A stretch of DNA of 64,000 nt, taken from Neisseria mucosa. GTDB lineage: Bacteria; Pseudomonadota; Gammaproteobacteria; Burkholderiales; Neisseriaceae. This document shows positions 1 to 8,069 of the stretch, one piece after another (the first letter of the stretch is position 1; each line of letters opens with the position of its first letter). The stretch spans positions 2,046,001 to 2,110,000 of the forward strand of contig NZ_CP053939.1 in the NCBI RefSeq assembly GCF_013267835.1, written 5' to 3'. The notes under the pieces are model-generated. The model had not been told where the DNA came from. It was given only the letters and a program-made list of their open reading frames with translations, and made no database searches. Made by a program: the position numbers and the translations under genes.

Positions 1-2
1 AC

Positions 3-740
3 AACCTGCCGAACGGCAAAGTGGCAACCGCCGTTGCTTTGGCCGACAAATTGGAAACCTTGGTCGGCATTTGGGGTATCGGCCTGATTCCGACCGGCGA
101 CAAAGACCCATACGCCCTGCGCCGCGCCGCCTTGGGTATTTTGCGTATGCTGATGCAGTACGGTTTGGATGTAAACGAACTGATTCAGACGGCCTTCGAC
201 AGCTTCCCCAAAGGTTTGCTCAACGAGAAAACGCCGTCTGAAACCGCCGACTTCATGCAGGCGCGTTTGGCCGTGTTGCTGCAAAACGATTATCCGCAAG
301 ACATCGTTGCCGCCGTACTCGCCAAACAGCCGCGCCGTTTGGACGATTTGACCGCCAAACTGCAAGCCGTTGCCGCGTTCAAACAGCTTCCCGAAGCCGC
401 CGCGCTCGCCGCAGCCAACAAACGCGTGCAAAACCTGCTGAAAAAAGCCGATGCCGAGTTGGGCGCGGTTAACGAAAGCCTGCTGCAACAAGACGAAGAA
501 AAAGCCCTGTATGCCGCCGCGCAAGGTTTGCAGCCGAAAATCTCTGCTGCCGTTGCCGAAGGCAATTTCCAAACTGCTTTGTCCGAACTGGCTTCCGTCA
601 AACCGCAAGTCGATGCCTTCTTCGACGGCGTGATGGTGATGGCCGAAGATGCCGCCGTGAAACAAAACCGCCTGAACCTGCTGAACCGCTTGGCAGAACA
701 AATGAACGCAGTTGCCGACATTGCGCTCTTGAGCGAATAA
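3..740 (+). CDS. glyS: Glycyl-tRNA synthetase beta subunit, 3' part
   Basis: This is the C-terminal portion (about 245 residues) of the beta subunit of the alpha2beta2 glycyl-tRNA synthetase, which charges tRNA-Gly. The reading frame is open to the left edge, so the start lies outside the window. The visible part carries the ATAVALADKLETLVGIW and DPYALRR segments typical of GlyS, followed by a helical DALR-type tRNA-binding domain to the stop. The catalytic alpha subunit gene glyQ lies about 61 kb away at the other end of the window, so the two subunits are not co-transcribed here. Confidence 0.95.
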   Translation, partial: NLPNGKVATAVALADKLETLVGIWGIGLIPTGDKDPYALRRAALGILRMLMQYGLDVNELIQTAFDSFPKGLLNEKTPSETADFMQARLAVLLQNDYPQDIVAAVLAKQPRRLDDLTAKLQAVAAFKQLPEAAALAAANKRVQNLLKKADAELGAVNESLLQQDEEKALYAAAQGLQPKISAAVAEGNFQTALSELASVKPQVDAFFDGVMVMAEDAAVKQNRLNLLNRLAEQMNAVADIALLSE

Positions 741-764
741 GGCCGCGTTTCAGTTGACCCGCTT

Positions 765-801
765 TTCAGGCTGCCCGATGATTCAGGCAGCCTGAAGTTT
801 T
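765..801 (+). terminator. Inverted-repeat terminator after glyS, variant DUS
   Basis: TTCAGGCTGCC (765-775) pairs with GGCAGCCTGAA (786-796) and is followed by a short T run. It looks like a DUS-pair terminator but uses AGGCAGCCTGAA instead of the local AGGCCGTCTGAA. Confidence 0.7.
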
Positions 802-904
802 TCGGGCGTATCCCTTACATGGCGTTCAAGGGTATAATTCAGCAGATTTGTCAGGCAGGCAAATCGCGCACATCAAACAATTTCCCACATTCAAGAGGCA
901 GATT

Positions 905-1984
905 ATGAATATTCCAGCCATCCGAACCGCACTCGATGCCGTGTTGATTCCCACCACAATACGCACTTTGGGCAGCGAAAAAGCCGTTTCGCTTCTGGAA
1001 GAGCGTTCAGACGGCCTGCATATCGGTCTGAAATTCGCGTTCCCGGTTGCCCATATTGCCGCAGACATTGCCAACGCCGTTCAAGAAGCCGTCATTTCAC
1101 ATACCGGCGATACCCACATTCACTTGAGTATCGATACCGAAATCGGTACGCATAAAGTCCAACCCGGCGTAGCAACCATCAAAGGCGTGAAAAACATCAT
1201 CGCCGTTGCATCGGGCAAAGGCGGCGTCGGCAAATCAACGACCACTGCCAACCTTGCCACCGCAATGGCCAGAATGGGCGCGCGCGTCGGCGTACTCGAT
1301 GCCGACCTGTACGGTCCAAGCCAGCCCACCATGCTCGGCGTACAAGACCGCAAACCCGATCAACAAAACAAAAAACTCATTCCCGTTGAAGCCGAAAGCG
1401 GCATTCAAGTGATGTCCATCGGTTTCCTGGTCGATACCGACCAAGCCGTCGTTTGGCGCGGCCCGATGGTCAGCCAAGCCTTGCAACAGCTTATGTTCCA
1501 AAGCGAATGGGACAATGTCGATTATCTCTTCATCGACCTGCCGCCCGGTACCGGCGATATCCAATTGACCCTGTCGCAAAAAATCCCCGTGACCGGCTCC
1601 GTTGTCGTCACCACGCCGCAAGACATCGCCCTGATTGATGCACGCAAAGCCGTGGATATGTTCAACAAAGTTAATATTCCGATTTTGGGCGTTTTGGAAA
1701 ACATGTCTGTCCATATTTGCACCAACTGCGGCCATGCCGAAGCAATCTTCGGCGCAGAAGGCGGCAAAAACTTGGCAGAGCGTTTGAATGTACCGTTGCT
1801 CGGCCAACTTCCCTTGAGCCTGCCTGTACGCGAAGCCATGGACAGCGGCACATCTTTAGCCTTGTTTGAAAACAACCAAACCATCGCCGACATCTACACC
1901 GAAGCCGCTTTCCAAATCGCTCTGGCCATTGCCGATAAAGGCAAAGACTTCAGCAGCCGCTTCCCAAAAATCGTCGTCGAATAA
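905..1984 (+). CDS. mrp: Mrp/NBP35-family iron-sulfur carrier ATPase
   Basis: 359-residue P-loop ATPase of the Mrp/ApbC family, which binds a 4Fe-4S cluster and passes it to apo-proteins in the cytoplasm. A short N-terminal MIP18-like domain (about residues 1-85) is followed by the deviant Walker A GKGGVGKS (104-111), the switch segment DLPPGTGD (211-218) and the conserved cluster-binding CTNC (Cys272, Cys275). The ATG at 905 is preferred over upstream codons because an AGAGG Shine-Dalgarno lies just before it and the product then has the family N-terminus. It stands alone between glyS and tRNA-Lys, with TATAAT at 833-838 as a possible -10 but no good -35. Confidence 0.93.
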   Translation: MNIPAIRTALDAVLIPTTIRTLGSEKAVSLLEERSDGLHIGLKFAFPVAHIAADIANAVQEAVISHTGDTHIHLSIDTEIGTHKVQPGVATIKGVKNIIAVASGKGGVGKSTTTANLATAMARMGARVGVLDADLYGPSQPTMLGVQDRKPDQQNKKLIPVEAESGIQVMSIGFLVDTDQAVVWRGPMVSQALQQLMFQSEWDNVDYLFIDLPPGTGDIQLTLSQKIPVTGSVVVTTPQDIALIDARKAVDMFNKVNIPILGVLENMSVHICTNCGHAEAIFGAEGGKNLAERLNVPLLGQLPLSLPVREAMDSGTSLALFENNQTIADIYTEAAFQIALAIADKGKDFSSRFPKIVVE

Positions 1985-2002
1985 AAAAGTTTAAAAAAGG
2001 TG

Positions 2003-2031
2003 TTGACAGCTGTGTGACCTGTCTCTATAAT
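2003..2031 (+). promoter_or_regulatory. Consensus sigma70 promoter of tRNA-Lys
   Basis: A perfect -35 TTGACA (2003-2008), a 17-nt spacer and a perfect -10 TATAAT (2026-2031) lie 12 nt before the tRNA gene. A full double consensus fits a strong stable-RNA promoter. Confidence 0.9.
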
Positions 2032-2043
2032 GCACAGCTTATC

Positions 2044-2119
2044 GGGTCGTTAGCTCAGTTGGTAGAGCAGCGGACTTTTAATCCGTTGGTCGAGCGTTCG
2101 AATCGCTCACGACCCACCA
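2044..2119 (+). tRNA. tRNA-Lys (anticodon TTT)
   Basis: A 76-nt cloverleaf with encoded CCA. The acceptor stem is GGGTCGT/ACGACCC, the D arm carries AGCTCAGTTGGTAGAGC, the anticodon loop CTTTTAA has TTT at 2077-2079, and the T arm contains GTTCGAATC. It reads AAA/AAG lysine codons. It has its own consensus promoter and a terminator directly downstream. Confidence 0.98.
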
Positions 2120-2125
2120 AATATG

Positions 2126-2157
2126 AAAAACCTGCTTTGAAAAAAGCAGGTTTTTTT
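2126..2157 (+). terminator. Rho-independent terminator of tRNA-Lys
   Basis: AAACCTGCTTT pairs with AAGCAGGTTT around a short A-rich loop, followed by seven T residues. Confidence 0.9.
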
Positions 2158-2224
2158 GCGTTTAGATTTTAGAATTTTGTTGAGCATATTTTGTTATTGA
2201 AACAATCCATAGCACATCAAGCAT

Positions 2225-2257
2225 CAGGCCGTCTGAAAGATATTTTCAGACGGCCTG
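2225..2257. terminator. DUS-pair hairpin
   Basis: CAGGCCGTCTGAAA (2225-2238) and its reverse complement (2244-2257) form a 14-bp stem with a 5-nt loop. It lies just past the 3' end of the minus-strand ABC transporter operon and probably terminates it. Confidence 0.75.
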
Positions 2258-2313
2258 AAGTTCTATAGGAATGGTTTTGAGAAATAAGTTTTCTACTTAG
2301 GGCAGACAAACGT

Positions 2314-3567
2314 TTAAAACCTAACCTGCGTTTGCAACTGCCTGCGGTAAATCAATACGGCAGCAGTCAGCGTGGCAAAAGAGAACGCTGACAGTAGGAT
2401 GAGGTAACGGCCGATTCCGTCCAAGCCGCTGCGGTTGAGCAGCAGTTCTTGAAAGGCCTTCAAGCCCCATGCCATCGGGGAAATCCAAGTGAGTTGCTGC
2501 ATGGTTTCGGGCATGACGTGGGCGGGTACCATAATGCCGCCGATTGCCGCCATCAGGATGATGCCGCCGCCGCCGAGGACGACGGCGTGTTCGGTGGATT
2601 TGGCGCAGACGCTGATTAACAGCGCGTAGCCGAGTGCGGCGGCGCTGACGGCGGCGGACAGCAGCGCGTAGGGCACAAGGCTGCCGTTGAGTATGAGGGC
2701 GGGCACGCCGATTTCGGGCAGCAGGTAGCGGCCGAGCAGCAGCATTCCGACAAATTGGAGCTGGTTGATCAGGAAATAGGGAACAAGTTTGGCGGCAATC
2801 AGGCCGGACGCGGAGGCGCGGGCGAGACGCAGGCGGGTGATGGTGTTGGTCTGGCGTTCCAGCGCCATGACGTTCGACAGCGGTATCATGATGAAAAACA
2901 TACCGAAAATCAGCCATGCGGGAACGCTGTGCTGTACGGCGTTGGGTTTTTCCACCGTGCCGCTGCCTGCGCTCAGATAGTGTTCTTCCAGCATTTTTTT
3001 ATCTAAAAAGCTGCGCACGGCGGCGAATTGTTCGTCGTTTTTTTCATCGACTTTTTTCTGGATGTCTTTGCGGATGGAACGGGGCAGTTTTTTATTGTCG
3101 ATTTTGATGCCGTCGTTGTTGTCGAAATAAGCGTCCAGTCGCGTTTCGGTGTAGTGCTGCTGCAAAACGCCTTTGACCGCTGCCAGCCATGAAGGCTCGG
3201 TATCGGGCGGTACATAGATTTGCAAGGCTTTGTCGTCGGCGATTTTGCCGGAGGCGTGGTTCGGGTTGTGCAGCACCAGTTGGAAACGCTTGTCGTACAG
3301 ACCGTGTTGCGCGTCGGTCAGTTTTTCAGACGGCATCCGCGTAACATGAATCTGCTCTTTTTCCAGCGCGGCGGCCAGCGCGGTATTGACGCTGTCGTCG
3401 GCCGCGCCGACCAGCGCGATGCGGCTGTCGGTGTGCGGGTCTTGGTCACGGCTCAGTGCCAACGACATAATCAGCATGAAGGCGATGGGCATCACAAACA
3501 ACACGGCCAAACCGTGCAGGTCGCGGCAGAGCAGTTTGAGTTCTTTGAGGAGGGAGGAAGTTGTCAT
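2314..3567 (-). CDS. ABC-2 type transporter permease
   Basis: 417-residue inner-membrane permease of the ABC-2 (ABC2_membrane_3) class. One N-terminal membrane segment (about residues 15-38) is followed by a large extracytoplasmic domain (about 40-215) and then a block of about five hydrophobic segments from 220 to 410, the usual plan of exporter permeases of the YhhJ/NatB kind. The start ATG overlaps the stop of the ATPase gene by 4 nt (ATGA), so the two are translationally coupled. The pair is the export half of a four-gene operon with a BtrH-like protein; the substrate cannot be read from the sequence. Confidence 0.88.
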   Translation of the reverse strand: MTTSSLLKELKLLCRDLHGLAVLFVMPIAFMLIMSLALSRDQDPHTDSRIALVGAADDSVNTALAAALEKEQIHVTRMPSEKLTDAQHGLYDKRFQLVLHNPNHASGKIADDKALQIYVPPDTEPSWLAAVKGVLQQHYTETRLDAYFDNNDGIKIDNKKLPRSIRKDIQKKVDEKNDEQFAAVRSFLDKKMLEEHYLSAGSGTVEKPNAVQHSVPAWLIFGMFFIMIPLSNVMALERQTNTITRLRLARASASGLIAAKLVPYFLINQLQFVGMLLLGRYLLPEIGVPALILNGSLVPYALLSAAVSAAALGYALLISVCAKSTEHAVVLGGGGIILMAAIGGIMVPAHVMPETMQQLTWISPMAWGLKAFQELLLNRSGLDGIGRYLILLSAFSFATLTAAVLIYRRQLQTQVRF

Positions 3568-4478
3568 TGTGGATTTTGCTTATCTGTTGCCGGCTCGTCT
3601 TTGCGCAGGAAATCAAGGTAAAACGTTTCCAGCGAACCGTGTCCCTGCTGGAAGTAGCGGATTTGCGCGCCGCTTTGTTGCAGGGCGGCGTAAACGGCGG
3701 CGGCATCGTGCGCCGTTTCCATCATGCCGCGGCTGTCCACTTGCTTTGCACCCAAAGCGGCTAGCGTTTGAGGCGGCAGCGGCGGTTCGACGGTAAAACG
3801 CACGATGCCTGTTTGCGTGCTTAGAAGCTCGTCCAAACCGCCGTGGTACACCAGTTTGCCGTGTTGCAACAGCGCGATTTTGCCGCAAAGCTGCTCGATT
3901 TCAGACAGATAGTGCGAGGTGTAAACCACCGTTACCCCCTGCCGCGTCAAATCCGCCACGCTGTCGAGGATAAAGCGGCGCGACTGCGGGTCGATGCCGA
4001 CCGTGATTTCGTCGAGGAACACCAGCTGCGGCGTGTTAATCAGGCCGATGGCAAAATTCAGACGACGTTTAAGCCCGCCCGAAAGATGCTTTGCCGCCTT
4101 GTTTTTGTGGGCGGTCAGGTCGGTCTGTTCCAACAGCGCATTCAGACGGCCTTTGTCGCGCACTTTGTAAAGCGAGGCGAAAAACAGCAGGTTGTCCCAC
4201 ACCGAAAGCTGCGGGTAAAACGCAAAATCCTGTGGCACCAAACCGATTTTCTGCCGTTCGTTGCGGCTTAACAGGCGCAAAGGTTTGCCGTCAAACAAAA
4301 TTTCGCCCTGTCGCACTTCCTGCAAGCCGGCCAAAAGCGACATCAGCGTCGTTTTCCCCGCACCGTTGTGACCGAGCAGCCCCAAACATTCGCCGTCTGC
4401 AATGTCGAACGACACATTGTCCAGCGCGGCGGTTTCGGCTTTGGGATAACGGTGGGAGAGGGATTGGATTTGAATCAT
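3564..4478 (-). CDS. ABC transporter ATP-binding protein
   Basis: 304-residue ATPase subunit partnering the downstream ABC-2 permease. It shows Walker A GHNGAGKTT (36-44), a Q-loop glutamine (about 83), signature LSGGLKRR (132-139), Walker B LVFLDE (152-157) and the switch histidine in YTSHYLSE. The C-terminal extension (about 220-304) is typical of drug/lipid ABC-2 exporters. Hydrolysis of ATP would drive export of an unknown molecule across the inner membrane. It begins 27 nt after the SH3-like gene and overlaps the permease gene by 4 nt, so it sits in the middle of an operon. Confidence 0.9.
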   Translation of the reverse strand: MIQIQSLSHRYPKAETAALDNVSFDIADGECLGLLGHNGAGKTTLMSLLAGLQEVRQGEILFDGKPLRLLSRNERQKIGLVPQDFAFYPQLSVWDNLLFFASLYKVRDKGRLNALLEQTDLTAHKNKAAKHLSGGLKRRLNFAIGLINTPQLVFLDEITVGIDPQSRRFILDSVADLTRQGVTVVYTSHYLSEIEQLCGKIALLQHGKLVYHGGLDELLSTQTGIVRFTVEPPLPPQTLAALGAKQVDSRGMMETAHDAAAVYAALQQSGAQIRYFQQGHGSLETFYLDFLRKDEPATDKQNPQ

Positions 4479-4505
4479 GGTTTCAGACGGCCTTTCGAGC
4501 GATAT

Positions 4506-5258
4506 TTAAATCGCAGCATTCCATAAATAGCGGCGCTGGAATTTGCCGTCCTTAAATATAAAGCAGACATCGAAACTACCGGCTCCCGAACTTTGTCTGC
4601 CGAACAGATAAAGCGTCTTGTCGCTGCGGCGGTAATAGGCTTCCCAGCGGTTGTACACCTGGCTGCCGCGTGCGGTGGCGGCAAAATCGGGCGAGAACAG
4701 TCCTTGCAGTTCGGCAGCGGGAACCGCTTGACCGTTTAGCGTGATACGTTCAAGCGCGAACACGCTTTTGGAAATGATAGAGTCCATGCCATAGAACGGC
4801 TTGCCTTGATAGAGACGCGCGGTGTATTTGTCTTTGCTGATACCCGAGAAGTCGCTGAGTTTTGGATGGATGCGGCGGGCTACGATGTGTACCGTTTGTC
4901 CGCTACCGGACAAAGTCAGCGTATCGTCGCGACCCGATTGTTCGCGCAGGCGGACGAAGCTTTTGTCGGAGGCGGGAAATATCAGACGGCTGTAATGGAT
5001 GAAACCGTAGTCTTCTGCGGCAGGTTGTTGCAGCTGGGCAGTACAGAAACTCAGGCTGCCTTCACCGCCGTCACCCAAACATTCCAACGGTGTGCCGTTG
5101 GGGATTTTTGCCAAAACTTTGGCTTTCAAATCGGGGCTTTCGCGTAAGTTGGTGTGTCCGTCGGCATCATGAACCAAGGCAAAGCCGTTCGGCGGCGCGG
5201 CATGGGTTAGGGCGGAACATAATAATAAGAGTGTGGCTAAGTAACGCATTTTTATCAT
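4506..5258 (-). CDS. Secreted protein with bacterial SH3-like domain
   Basis: 250-residue protein of unknown function. A cleavable signal peptide (about residues 1-20, ending near THA) precedes a bacterial SH3-like segment (about 25-95) with the NLRESPDLKAKVLAKIPNG pattern found in proteins that bind cell-wall or surface ligands. The remaining 150 residues, ending in FKDGKFQRRYLW, are not recognised. ATG codons at 5258 and 5249 are both possible starts and neither has a strong Shine-Dalgarno. It lies between the BtrH-like gene and the ABC genes on the same strand, so it is probably a periplasmic member of that system. Confidence 0.75.
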   Translation of the reverse strand: MIKMRYLATLLLLCSALTHAAPPNGFALVHDADGHTNLRESPDLKAKVLAKIPNGTPLECLGDGGEGSLSFCTAQLQQPAAEDYGFIHYSRLIFPASDKSFVRLREQSGRDDTLTLSGSGQTVHIVARRIHPKLSDFSGISKDKYTARLYQGKPFYGMDSIISKSVFALERITLNGQAVPAAELQGLFSPDFAATARGSQVYNRWEAYYRRSDKTLYLFGRQSSGAGSFDVCFIFKDGKFQRRYLWNAAI

Positions 5259-5269
5259 TTCTTTGAGTT

Positions 5270-5281
5270 TTCAGACGACCT
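5270..5281 (-). repeat. Variant DUS (mucDUS type)
   Basis: The minus strand reads AGGTCGTCTGAA, a one-base variant of the local AG-DUS, just upstream of the SH3-like gene. Confidence 0.7.
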
Positions 5282-5330
5282 GATTTCAAAACGGTACGCG
5301 GCGGATTGAGTTAAGCCGCATGATTCCCCA

Positions 5331-6329
5331 TTATTTCAACAATCCCCGCCACAAGGCTTCTTCATCATCTGCAATCTTGCGCAAAAATGCGGCGATTTCG
5401 CGGCAGCCGTTTTCAGACGGCTTTTTGCACTGCTTCACACACATCGCTGCAAACTGCCGCCATTGGTCGCCGATGGCGGTCATTTGTTCTGAGGCCGTCT
5501 GAAACGCGGGGTTGTCGCAGATACGGGCGGCCTGTTCGAGGAAGTAGGCGTAGATATAGCGGAAACCTGCGCCGCCGGTACCGATTTCTTCCTGCATCCG
5601 CACCAAATGGCCGAGAAACAGTTTTTGGTATTTGTCGTTTTGTTTGGCGGGCAGGGATTCGATTTTTTTGGCCAGCGTGCGGATGCCTTTGACGCCGATG
5701 AAAAAGACCGGCGCGAGCATATGTTTGGCGTTTTTGCGTATGGCTTTGCGGATAATGGCGGGTAAGTCTGCCATGATTTGTTCAGACGGCCTGTTATCTT
5801 CCAAGGTGTACATCATGCCTTTTGCCGCCAATACACCTTTGGCGAAGCGCGCACGCTGCAAATCTTCGGCGGCGCAGCGTTGCACGGTTTCAAATACGGG
5901 GTCGCTGATGAGGTAGTCGTTGCCGTCTTTGCCGTACACTAAAAGATTGTGTGCGTTGAAATGGAAGCGCATTTGCGGCGGGAAGTAGGGCAGCCAGAAG
6001 ACGGAGGTTTGCAAACCGGCCAATTTGCCTGAGGATAGCGCGGCATCCAATGCGGCTTGTCCGCTTTGTGCGTCGGAAAATTTGCGGACGGATAATTTCA
6101 GCCCCAATGCTTTGCAGGTGTTTTTGATGATGCTGCGCGGCGCGGTACGGTAGGAAACCAGCGGCATGCCGTTTAATTTGATCAGCGGCATCCAGACAAA
6201 CGTCAGCGCGTGGGCAATGCCGAAAATCATGGCTTCGTCTAAATTGTGGCCATGGTATTTGAGCAGGGTGGACATCACACCGCTTTCACAATGGGCGGTA
6301 TGCTGGTGTGGAAATTCTTGTGTGGTCAT
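5331..6329 (-). CDS. BtrH N-terminal/DUF4872-family protein, putative acyltransferase
   Basis: 332-residue protein whose N-terminal half resembles the BtrH_N family, a papain/C39-like fold. Cys14 in HTAHCES, His127 in FNAHNLLVYG and Asp143 in LISDP are a plausible Cys-His-Asp triad. BtrH itself moves an acyl group from an acyl carrier protein to an amine in butirosin biosynthesis, so a similar ACP-dependent acyl transfer is possible here. The C-terminal half matches the DUF4872 style and is helical. It is the first gene of the operon with the SH3-like protein and the ABC exporter. Family assignment is from memory of motifs; the reaction is inference. Confidence 0.7.
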   Translation of the reverse strand: MTTQEFPHQHTAHCESGVMSTLLKYHGHNLDEAMIFGIAHALTFVWMPLIKLNGMPLVSYRTAPRSIIKNTCKALGLKLSVRKFSDAQSGQAALDAALSSGKLAGLQTSVFWLPYFPPQMRFHFNAHNLLVYGKDGNDYLISDPVFETVQRCAAEDLQRARFAKGVLAAKGMMYTLEDNRPSEQIMADLPAIIRKAIRKNAKHMLAPVFFIGVKGIRTLAKKIESLPAKQNDKYQKLFLGHLVRMQEEIGTGGAGFRYIYAYFLEQAARICDNPAFQTASEQMTAIGDQWRQFAAMCVKQCKKPSENGCREIAAFLRKIADDEEALWRGLLK

Positions 6330-6399
6330 AAAGTTATTGGTTTTCGTGCAATGTTTTCAGACGGCCTGAAGCGGTCGGAATGGTTTGTTGTTTTGGAAA

Positions 6400-7248
6400 T
6401 CAGCGGGCTTCTTTAGCCGCTTCCTGCTCGGCTTTGTGGCGGCGCAGAAATTCGATGGCGGCGGCTTTTTCGGCTTCGTTGCCGTATTTGGCATCACGCT
6501 GGGCGCGGCGCAGTTCGGCGCGTTCTTTGGCTTCTTCGATTTGGCGCGCTTTGAAGTCTTCTCGGTTGTCGGAGGCGACGAGTTTGTCCTGTTGCGATTG
6601 CGCTTTGGCCATGGCTTTGGCAATCAAATCCATGGGGTTGAATGCGGCGCTTGGTGCGGCTATTTGGGCTTGTGCCTGTGCGGCCTGTTTGGCTTTGACG
6701 GCGGCTTCGCGTTGCGCCAGCAGGGCTTTGCGTTCGGCATCGTCGCGCTGTTTGCGCGCGGTATGGCGTTCAAAACGGCTTTGTGCGTGTTCGGCGGCGG
6801 CAAAGCGCGGTTCGGCAGAGGTGCTGAAACGGCGTGCGGACGGCAGGAAGGGCTGCGATACGGGAACCATGTCGATGCAGTCGACGGGACATGGGGTAAC
6901 GCACAAGCCACAGCCGGTGCATTCGTCGCTGATGACGGTGTGCATCAGTTTGGACGCGCCCATAATGGCATCGACAGGGCAGGCGCGGATGCAGGCGGTA
7001 CAGCCGATGCAGGCGGATTCGTCAATCAGGGCCACGGCTTTGATTTGTGTTTTTGCCGGCGCGAGGTAGGGCTTGCCCAACAGGTCGGCCAGGTCTTTCA
7101 TGACGGTTTCCCCACCCGGCGCGCACAGGTTTACCGGCGCTTCTCCTGCCGACAGGGCGCGTGCATAGGGTAAGCAGCCTTCATAGCCGCACTCGCGGCA
7201 TTGGGTTTGCGGCAACAGGCGGCTGATGCTTTGGATGGGAATGGTCAT
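6400..7248 (-). CDS. RnfB-like ferredoxin, soluble form
   Basis: About 282 residues related to RnfB/RsxB but without the N-terminal membrane anchor. A 4Fe-4S domain (Cys17, Cys20, Cys25, Cys42) precedes two ferredoxin 4Fe-4S motifs (Cys80/83/86/90 and Cys110/113/116/120), each followed by P. From about residue 140 the protein is a long charged, Ala/Lys/Glu/Gln-rich helical tail, likely a coiled coil. It should carry electrons between cytoplasmic partners. ATG at 7248 (MTIPIQ) is preferred to 7260 because homologous RnfB cores begin near it, but neither has a clear Shine-Dalgarno. No other rnf genes are nearby. Confidence 0.85.
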   Translation of the reverse strand: MTIPIQSISRLLPQTQCRECGYEGCLPYARALSAGEAPVNLCAPGGETVMKDLADLLGKPYLAPAKTQIKAVALIDESACIGCTACIRACPVDAIMGASKLMHTVISDECTGCGLCVTPCPVDCIDMVPVSQPFLPSARRFSTSAEPRFAAAEHAQSRFERHTARKQRDDAERKALLAQREAAVKAKQAAQAQAQIAAPSAAFNPMDLIAKAMAKAQSQQDKLVASDNREDFKARQIEEAKERAELRRAQRDAKYGNEAEKAAAIEFLRRHKAEQEAAKEAR

Positions 7249-7297
7249 ATGGATAATCAAAATCGAAAAGGCGCATTATATCAGATTGTTGCGTTTA

Positions 7298-7393
7298 TTT
7301 TGGCGAAACTCTCTACGCTTATTTTAGTGAAATTTACCACGCTCGTTTTAGCGAAACTTGCTACGCTCGTTTTGGCGAAACTCGCTGCGCTCG
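7298..7393 (+). repeat. Four tandem 24-bp repeats ending in a DUS
   Basis: Four direct copies (7298-7321, 7322-7345, 7346-7369, 7370-7393) of a 24-bp unit built as TTTT + (A/G)GCGAAACTCGCTACGCTCG with a few substitutions. The array runs directly into TTTTCAGACGG, a degenerate DUS. Each unit contains a small GCGA...TCGC-like inverted motif. Another unit, inverted and also joined to a DUS, occurs at 9889-9912. Confidence 0.9.
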
Positions 7394-7458
7394 TTTTCAG
7401 ACGGACTGAGTCGGGTTTGCGTTATAATTTTGAAATAGATTTATTTGGGTAATTAGGA

Positions 7459-7926
7459 ATGACGGCTACACTTTGCCCCTGTCAGTCGGGGCGTGTTTAT
7501 GCAGAATGTTGCGCACCGTTTCATGCGCGTGAGGCGGCGGCTTCGACGGCGGAAGAGTTGATGCGCTCGCGTTACAGCGCGTATGTTTTACAGGAAATCG
7601 ACTATATCGTGGACACGACCGTTCCTGCGCAGCAGAATTTATTAGACAAGCAGGATTTGGCGGCATGGAGTCAGCAGACGCAGTGGTCGGGTTTGAAGGT
7701 TATCCGTCATGTACCGTTTGGTAAGCTGCATGCTTTGGTCGAGTTTGAGGCGTATTTTGAAGAGAACGGGCAAACCGAGTGCCATCATGAGTTGTCGGCG
7801 TTCGTGAAAATAGACGGACGTTGGTATTTTATTGATCCGACCGTTGCGTTGCCGACGATGAAACAGCCTTGTTTGTGCGGTTCGGGCAAAAAGTTTAAGG
7901 CGTGTTGCGGACAGTTTTTCAAGTAA
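7459..7926 (+). CDS. YchJ family SEC-C motif protein
   Basis: 155-residue protein of the YchJ/UPF0225 family. It has zinc-binding SEC-C motifs at both ends: CPCQSGRVYAECC at residues 6-18 and CLCGSGKKFKACC near the C-terminus. The central domain (about 30-130), with LMRSRYSAYV and a SnoaL-like core, is typical of YchJ. The molecular function is unknown; SEC-C motifs usually bind zinc and protein partners. A TATAAT lies at 7423-7428, and TTAGGA before the ATG could be the Shine-Dalgarno. It is followed by a DUS-pair terminator, so it is probably a single-gene unit. Confidence 0.9.
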   Translation: MTATLCPCQSGRVYAECCAPFHAREAAASTAEELMRSRYSAYVLQEIDYIVDTTVPAQQNLLDKQDLAAWSQQTQWSGLKVIRHVPFGKLHALVEFEAYFEENGQTECHHELSAFVKIDGRWYFIDPTVALPTMKQPCLCGSGKKFKACCGQFFK

Positions 7927-7935
7927 TGATGTGAA

Positions 7936-7963
7936 CAGGCCGTCTGAACATTCAGACGGCCTG
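7936..7963 (+). terminator. DUS-pair terminator after ychJ
   Basis: CAGGCCGTCTGAA and its reverse complement with a 2-nt loop form a 13-bp stem, followed by a T-rich stretch (GCTGTTTTTG). Confidence 0.8.
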
Positions 7964-7987
7964 AGCTGTTTTTGCAGATAAAAAAAA

Positions 7988-8017
7988 CCATTCATACTAA
8001 GGGAGAAGTATGAATGG
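7988..8017 (+). promoter_or_regulatory. Perfect 11-bp hairpin presenting a Shine-Dalgarno in its loop
   Basis: CCATTCATACT (7988-7998) pairs perfectly with AGTATGAATGG (8007-8017). The 8-nt loop is AAGGGAGA, a strong Shine-Dalgarno, and the right arm contains an ATG (8010-8012). As RNA this could control translation of a tiny reading frame or be part of a small RNA. Function unknown. Confidence 0.5.
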
Positions 8018-8069
8018 CCAATACATTGCGGGAAAACGTCTTACTTGCTGCACCGCCCAAAAGGGATGA
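8010..8069 (+). CDS. Possible 19-residue small ORF (uncertain)
   Basis: The reading frame MNGQYIAGKRLTCCTAQKG starts at the ATG inside the 7988-8017 hairpin, with AAGGGAG 6 nt upstream. It is far too short for family recognition. A second inverted repeat, CACCGC (8051-8056) with GCGGTG (8074-8079) and internal CCC/GGG, overlaps its 3' end. The excellent Shine-Dalgarno is the only support; the region may equally be a non-coding RNA. Confidence 0.2.
   Translation: MNGQYIAGKRLTCCTAQKG

Noticed and set aside
848-904. Upstream extension of mrp
   Set aside because: The additional 19 residues are not conserved in type and the ATG at 905 has the better ribosome site.
7201-7452. 83-residue plus-strand ORF with LAKL(A/S)TLVL repeats
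   Set aside because: It is a translation of the four tandem 24-bp repeats; it overlaps the 5' end of the ferredoxin gene and has no ribosome site.
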